A DNA stretch of 9,398 nucleotides from Pseudomonadota bacterium (GTDB lineage: Bacteria > Pseudomonadota > Alphaproteobacteria > Rhizobiales > Hyphomicrobiaceae), in NCBI GenBank assembly GCA_023430315.1, contig JAEZAW010000287.1:1-9398 (forward strand), given 5' to 3'. This document shows positions 6,391-9,398 of the stretch, piece after piece. Position 1 is the stretch's first letter, and the number at the start of each line of letters is the position of its first letter. The translations under genes were made by a program, and so were the position numbers. The notes under the pieces were generated by a model, which did no database searches, was not told the DNA's origin, and worked only from the letters and a program-made list of their open reading frames with translations.

Positions 6391-6783
6391 TCAAGTCGGA
6401 CGCGCGCGGCTGTTCCGGCGCAGCCATTCGGAAAACTCATCTTCGCCCGTTTCACCCGCAGCCAGCGCAAGGACCACCGTCGCTGCGTCAACCTCACCGG
6501 CAATGATCTCGTGGCCGTTGATGTGAAGGAAGACATAGGCGGCGAGGAAAGCTGTTCGCTTGTTGCCATCGACGAAGGGATGATTGCGCACGATGCCGAA
6601 TGCATAAGCCGCCGCTAGCCGAAAAACATCGGTCTCACCATAGGTGTGCAGGTTGATGGGGCGGGCGAGCGCGGAGTCGAGCGCTCCTTCGTCGCGCAGG
6701 CCGTCCGCTCCGCCGTGCTCCGCGATCTGGGCATCGTGCACGGCATCGATGAGTGACCGCAGCAGCCAGATTGGCGCTGTCAC
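6391..6783 (-). CDS. doc: Doc-type (death-on-curing, Fic family) toxin
   Basis: This 130-residue protein is the toxin of a type II toxin-antitoxin module. It carries the Fic/Doc signature HPFVDGNKRT with His68. The Lys in GNKR is the Doc version of the motif; in phage P1 Doc the corresponding protein phosphorylates EF-Tu and stops translation, whereas Fic AMP-transferases have GNGR. GLRDEGALDSALARP (28-42) is another block typical of this family. The start is GTG at 6783, overlapping the antitoxin stop by 4 nt (GTGA), so translation should be coupled. All motif residues are present and there is no frameshift, so the toxin seems intact. It ends 12 nt from the convergent Nudix gene. Confidence 0.9.
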   Translation of the reverse strand: MTAPIWLLRSLIDAVHDAQIAEHGGADGLRDEGALDSALARPINLHTYGETDVFRLAAAYAFGIVRNHPFVDGNKRTAFLAAYVFLHINGHEIIAGEVDAATVVLALAAGETGEDEFSEWLRRNSRARPT

Positions 6784-7007
6784 TTTGCAAGCCGGCGGAG
6801 AGCATTGCGGTACTTGCTCATGCCCTCCTGTGCTGCGCGCATCTGAGCATCGAAGGCCGGATCAAACGGCGTAATGCGCATGGAGCCGTCCGGCGCGTCG
6901 GTCAGGAACACGGTGTCCCCGTCCTTCACATTCAGGCGCGCCAGAACCTCCTTCGGCAGCACGACGCCAAGCGAGTTTCCAATGGGGCGGACTTTGAGTT
7001 GGGTCAT
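6780..7007 (-). CDS. AbrB/MazE-type antitoxin paired with the Doc toxin
   Basis: This 75-residue protein has an N-terminal AbrB/SpoVT swapped-hairpin DNA-binding domain (about residues 1-48, with IGNSLGVVLPKEVLARLNV, 9-27, as the hallmark). It has a helical C-terminal tail (about 53-75) that would bind and neutralise the toxin. It lies directly upstream of, and overlaps by 4 nt, the Doc gene. P1 Doc is instead paired with Phd, a different fold, so this is a mixed pairing, though AbrB-Doc pairs do occur in proteobacteria. A weak AGG ribosome-binding site lies about 8 nt before the ATG. Autorepression through the inverted repeat at 7023-7046 is likely. Confidence 0.88.
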   Translation of the reverse strand: MTQLKVRPIGNSLGVVLPKEVLARLNVKDGDTVFLTDAPDGSMRITPFDPAFDAQMRAAQEGMSKYRNALRRLAK

Positions 7008-7022
7008 GGGACGCCTAATGTT

Positions 7023-7066
7023 GCGTTACTACATAAATTATAACGCCAAAATATGAGGAAAAGCAA
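7023..7066 (-). promoter_or_regulatory. Toxin-antitoxin promoter with inverted-repeat operator
   Basis: On the minus strand a perfect TATAAT lies at 7042-7037, with TTGCTT (7066-7061) 18 nt upstream as a weak -35. The arms GCGTTA (7023-7028) and TAACGC (7041-7046) form an inverted repeat with a 12-nt spacer, overlapping the -10. This is the usual arrangement for autoregulation by the antitoxin. The segment is clearly AT-richer than the genes around it. Confidence 0.6.
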
Positions 7067-7087
7067 CAAGATCGAAGAAGCGGATCG

Positions 7088-8368
7088 TCAATTACCAAAG
7101 ATGCGGGTTGCCCAATCCGGGCGGCCGCTGGAGCTTGCGCTGCGGGTGGTTTGCGGCGGGCTGGCCTCGCGACGCTCGCGCTTGGGCGCGCTATCGGCCC
7201 GCCGTTTGCGGACAACGGGCGCCGGTTCCTGGGCCGGATTGGGCTCCTGCGCGCCGAGCAGCATGGCCCCTTCCAGAAACTGCGGGCCCGATGAAACGCC
7301 TTCAGCAGCAGGAGACGCAGAGGCCAAGGGTGGCGGCACGTCGGTTGCCGCGGGTGACGGGCTGGCTGCGGACGCCTCGCTGGGGCGCTCAATGGGCGGT
7401 GCCGCGATATGGGGCAGCGGCTGGACCGAGGTGGCGCGTACCATTGGGCTCGCCTGCGGTGCCGCGGCGGGACTGCTGCCCGAAATGGCGATCGGCTGCG
7501 GTCCGCGGTCCTCGCGCGAAGGCGTCGCGCTGGTGATCAGCTCGCGTGGCGCAGGCTGAACTTTGGCCGCGACGGGCCGCTTGCTCTTGCCGGCGCGTTC
7601 CGCATAGACGCGGTGGCGATTGAGCGATGCTTCCTCCCAGGGATGGGGTTTGCAGGTGCAGGCCTCGACATAGGTCGTGCGGAAGAGGAAGGCCGTCTTG
7701 AGTGCTGTGTAGGGCTGGCCACGCACGTCTCTCATGTCCTCCGGCTCGCCGCCGGGATTGGGATAGACATAGAGGCGGGCGCTCGACGAGCAGCGCGCAT
7801 TACATGCGGCTTCGTCGGCGGCAAAGCGGTCAGGCGTTGCCGAAAAGCTGATCGGGAAGAAGTAGCCGTCGCAGAGGCGGACGCAGACGGTGCGATATGT
7901 GCCGCGCTCGCGGCCGAGCTCGCGGGCGCGCGCCATGGCCTCCTCGCGAGCCTCACGTTCTTCGCGCAGACGCTCATCTCGCGCCTCGCGCTCTGCGCGC
8001 TGGCGTTCCTCGCGGGCCGCTCGCTCTTCATGCTCGCGTTCACGCCGCTCTTCGTCGCGCGATGCCGGACGTTGCCGGGTGCCCCGATAGCGGCCGCCGC
8101 TCCATGCCGAGGGATTGTTGACCTGATCGACCCAATCGTTGGTCGGCAGATATCCGCCTGAGATTTTGATCACCGCCTCGGCGTCGCTTGATTGGACGAC
8201 GCTCTGCGCGGGGGTGGCGGGGGAAAGCAGCGCATGGCTCGTCGCGCCGAGCGCGAATACGGCAACCGCCGCGAAGCTGACCGCAAGAGCGGCGCGCACC
8301 TCATCGGACATGGTCCCGGAACGGGGAACGAGCAGGGGGAGGCGCCAATGCCGGAGGATGCGGAACAT
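7088..8368 (-). CDS. DUF2865 domain-containing envelope protein
   Basis: This 426-residue protein of unknown function matches the DUF2865 family, which I know mainly from Hyphomicrobiales. A hydrophobic segment at about residues 25-47 is a signal peptide or membrane anchor, so the rest is probably periplasmic. Residues about 103-155 are almost purely Arg/Glu with some Ala, a likely coiled coil. The conserved domain (about 158-257) begins TYRTVCVRLCDGYFFPISFS and contains six cysteines (162, 166, 189, 193, 237, 239), which could form disulfides. The remainder (about 260-420) is Pro/Ala/Ser-rich with low complexity and a short conserved-looking end (PDWATRIFGN). The start at 8368 is used because a good promoter lies just upstream; an ATG at 8311 (MSDEV) is an alternative that would place the hydrophobic segment nearer the N-terminus. 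Confidence 0.82.
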   Translation of the reverse strand: MFRILRHWRLPLLVPRSGTMSDEVRAALAVSFAAVAVFALGATSHALLSPATPAQSVVQSSDAEAVIKISGGYLPTNDWVDQVNNPSAWSGGRYRGTRQRPASRDEERREREHEERAAREERQRAEREARDERLREEREAREEAMARARELGRERGTYRTVCVRLCDGYFFPISFSATPDRFAADEAACNARCSSSARLYVYPNPGGEPEDMRDVRGQPYTALKTAFLFRTTYVEACTCKPHPWEEASLNRHRVYAERAGKSKRPVAAKVQPAPRELITSATPSREDRGPQPIAISGSSPAAAPQASPMVRATSVQPLPHIAAPPIERPSEASAASPSPAATDVPPPLASASPAAEGVSSGPQFLEGAMLLGAQEPNPAQEPAPVVRKRRADSAPKRERREASPPQTTRSASSSGRPDWATRIFGN

Positions 8369-8400
8369 ACTTCTACCGTGTACGCAGGAACTAAGTGGCC

Positions 8401-8429
8401 TTAAAAGCCCGCACGCTTCGTTCTGTCAA
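8401..8429 (-). promoter_or_regulatory. Sigma-70-like promoter of the DUF2865 gene
   Basis: On the minus strand a perfect TTGACA (8429-8424) and TTTTAA (8406-8401) are 17 nt apart. Transcription would start near 8394, leaving a leader of about 25 nt before the ATG at 8368. Confidence 0.5.
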
Positions 8430-8456
8430 CTAGCCTGCCGTCACAACTGTTTGTTC

Positions 8457-8496
8457 TAGATGCGCATCTAATGCGCAGCAGATGACGAAATGCGCA
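8457..8496. repeat. Three ATGCGCA repeats, the first within a 14-bp palindrome
   Basis: TAGATGCGCATCTA (8457-8470) is a perfect palindrome. ATGCGCA recurs at 8460-8466, 8471-8477 and 8490-8496. The cluster lies upstream of the -35 of the DUF2865 promoter, where an activator or repressor could bind. No regulator can be named. Confidence 0.4.
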
Positions 8497-8500
8497 TGAC

Positions 8501-8528
8501 GGAGCAAGGCTCCAACGCTGCGTCAGCG
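8501..8528 (-). terminator. Two short tandem hairpins downstream of the right-edge gene
   Basis: GGAGC-AAG-GCTCC (8501-8513) and CGCTG-CGT-CAGCG (8516-8528) are two perfect 5-bp stems with 3-nt loops, 24 nt past the stop of the right-edge gene. No T-run follows on the minus strand, so a classical intrinsic terminator is not shown. Confidence 0.25.
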
Positions 8529-8551
8529 CGAAAGGTTGCGCGCGGTTCGGA

Positions 8552-9398
8552 TCAAATTGCGAGGATTTGGCGCGCGAGCGTCCAGAGCGGTCCCCAGACA
8601 GTCTCGCCGAGCTTGGCGAGAACGCCGCCGAGCACAGCGACGGCAATCCAGCCGAACCATCGCTTGAGGCCCCGCGTAAAATTGGCCGATATGCGGATCG
8701 AGATGCGCTGCTCGGGACGGCTCGTGTCGGCGACTACACCATCGGCGCCGATCGTACGCGAGGCGACGATGAGCGTTAGCTCGGCGGGGCCGCGCACCTG
8801 CGGAATGACCGTAAAACGCCAGACGGCATAGTCGCTTGCGAGTTGATCGCCGCGTGTGCCCGTCCACTGCGTCTCGGGCGATTTCGGCTCGATGTAGAAG
8901 CGGCCGGGCTCGCCCTGGAGGCGTACGCTCATGGCGCGCGTGATCAGGAGCTGATGCGTATGGGGGGTGCCGCCGCCCTGCAAGCCGCCACCAGCATTCA
9001 CGCCCTCGCGCGCGATGCGAACCTCGACGGTCTCGAGGACGCCGACCTTCATGCGGCGGGGAATGTTCTCGACGAGCTGTCCGCTCTCGACGCCGGTGCG
9101 CGGCGCCTTGCGGCCGCCGCGTGCACGGGCACGGTCAGGCGGCGGCGCACGCCCCGGCGGCGGCGGCGGATAGGGTGGTGCTGGTGGCACGGGCGGGCGA
9201 TCGGCTGTCGCCTCGGGCCACGGCGTCGTCAGTTCGGGCTCGGGTGGTGCCCCCGGTGGCAGGCGCAGGTTCGGGCGCGGTGGCGCTGGACGCGATGCAC
9301 CGAGCCCACGCGGCGGAATCGGCGGCGGGCCGTCGGGCGCGCGCCGTCCGGCCTCCGGGTGCGGCAGCGGCGGCGGCCCAGGTTGCTCTGGAGGAGGT
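8552..9398 (-). CDS. Proline-rich, C-terminally membrane-anchored protein of unknown function (5' end beyond the window)
   Basis: The reading frame is open from the window edge (first full codon at 9397) to TGA at 8552, giving 281 visible residues; the start lies outside. The first 100 or so visible residues are Pro-rich low complexity. A compact conserved-looking domain then begins at about 9079 with QLVENIPRRMKVGVLETVEV. It continues with RAMSVRL, YIEPKSPETQW, DYAVWRFTVIPQVRGPAEL and VASRTIGADGVVADT, looking like beta-rich repeats. Near the end RGLKRWFGW leads into one hydrophobic segment (about 8659-8596), probably a tail anchor. My recollection, without a search, is that similar domains occur at the C-termini of proteins carrying TIR, caspase-like or other effector domains; this is weak. 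The N-terminal part outside the window would decide the function. The GTG at 9190 is an internal codon, not a convincing start. Confidence 0.7.
   Translation of the reverse strand, partial: PPPEQPGPPPLPHPEAGRRAPDGPPPIPPRGLGASRPAPPRPNLRLPPGAPPEPELTTPWPEATADRPPVPPAPPYPPPPPGRAPPPDRARARGGRKAPRTGVESGQLVENIPRRMKVGVLETVEVRIAREGVNAGGGLQGGGTPHTHQLLITRAMSVRLQGEPGRFYIEPKSPETQWTGTRGDQLASDYAVWRFTVIPQVRGPAELTLIVASRTIGADGVVADTSRPEQRISIRISANFTRGLKRWFGWIAVAVLGGVLAKLGETVWGPLWTLARQILAI

Noticed and set aside
7409..8161. A 250-codon plus-strand frame opposite the DUF2865 gene
   Set aside because: It is the complement of Arg/Glu- and Pro/Ala-rich coding sequence; it has no family signature and no ribosome-binding site.
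8450..8460. A second LexA box near GTTCTAGA
   Set aside because: Only a single GTTC is present; no second GTTC or GAAC half-site lies at the required 7-nt spacing.
9100..9398. A tandem repeat or separate element in the GC-rich low-complexity stretch
   Set aside because: It is explained by proline codons in the open frame of the right-edge gene; no regular repeat unit was found.

Overview
The window looks like chromosomal DNA of a GC-rich alphaproteobacterium, most likely in the order Hyphomicrobiales (Rhizobiales). Three things suggest this: the strong GC bias, a DUF2865-type envelope protein that I know mainly from that order, and a direct-repeat SOS box of the alphaproteobacterial kind (GTTC-N7-GTTC). 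No rRNA, tRNA, CRISPR array, insertion sequence or integrase was seen.

Layout. Positions 1-2211 (minus strand) hold the start of a nitrate-type ABC transporter operon. The order is a Tat-signal substrate-binding protein (NrtA/CmpA family), its permease (NrtB family), and the first two codons of a further gene that is probably the ATPase. A 242-bp divergent intergenic region (2212-2453) follows. It holds a perfect 7-7-7 inverted repeat, an imperfect NtrC-like dyad with a GG-N10-GC (sigma-54-like) element facing nrtA, and an exact alphaproteobacterial LexA box 30 bp upstream of a plus-strand gene. That gene (2454-3098) encodes a 2H phosphoesterase of the LigT/'2'-5' RNA ligase' superfamily with a proline-rich N-terminal tail.

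Next is a convergent minus-strand cytochrome b561-type membrane protein (3113-3838). A plus-strand block follows: an EVE-domain protein (3979-4470), an ABC1/UbiB-type atypical kinase (4575-5957) and, 13 nt later, a MutT-like Nudix hydrolase (5971-6378). Convergent to these is a minus-strand toxin-antitoxin pair (6391-7007): an AbrB/MazE-type antitoxin overlapping a Doc/Fic-type toxin, with an AT-rich promoter carrying an inverted repeat. The last genes, also on the minus strand, are the DUF2865 protein (7088-8368) with a good sigma-70-like promoter, and a 5'-truncated proline-rich protein with a conserved C-terminal domain and a terminal membrane anchor (8552 to the window edge).

The genes are mostly unrelated housekeeping and accessory functions: nitrogen-source uptake, quinone-linked redox, nucleotide-pool sanitation, a stress or addiction module and envelope proteins. 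The most interesting point is the LexA box placed on the promoter of the 2H phosphoesterase gene. It suggests an RNA/nucleotide-end-processing enzyme induced by DNA damage, whose N-terminus also carries a QLSFSF stretch resembling sliding-clamp-binding peptides. The second is the unrecognised membrane-anchored protein at the right edge.
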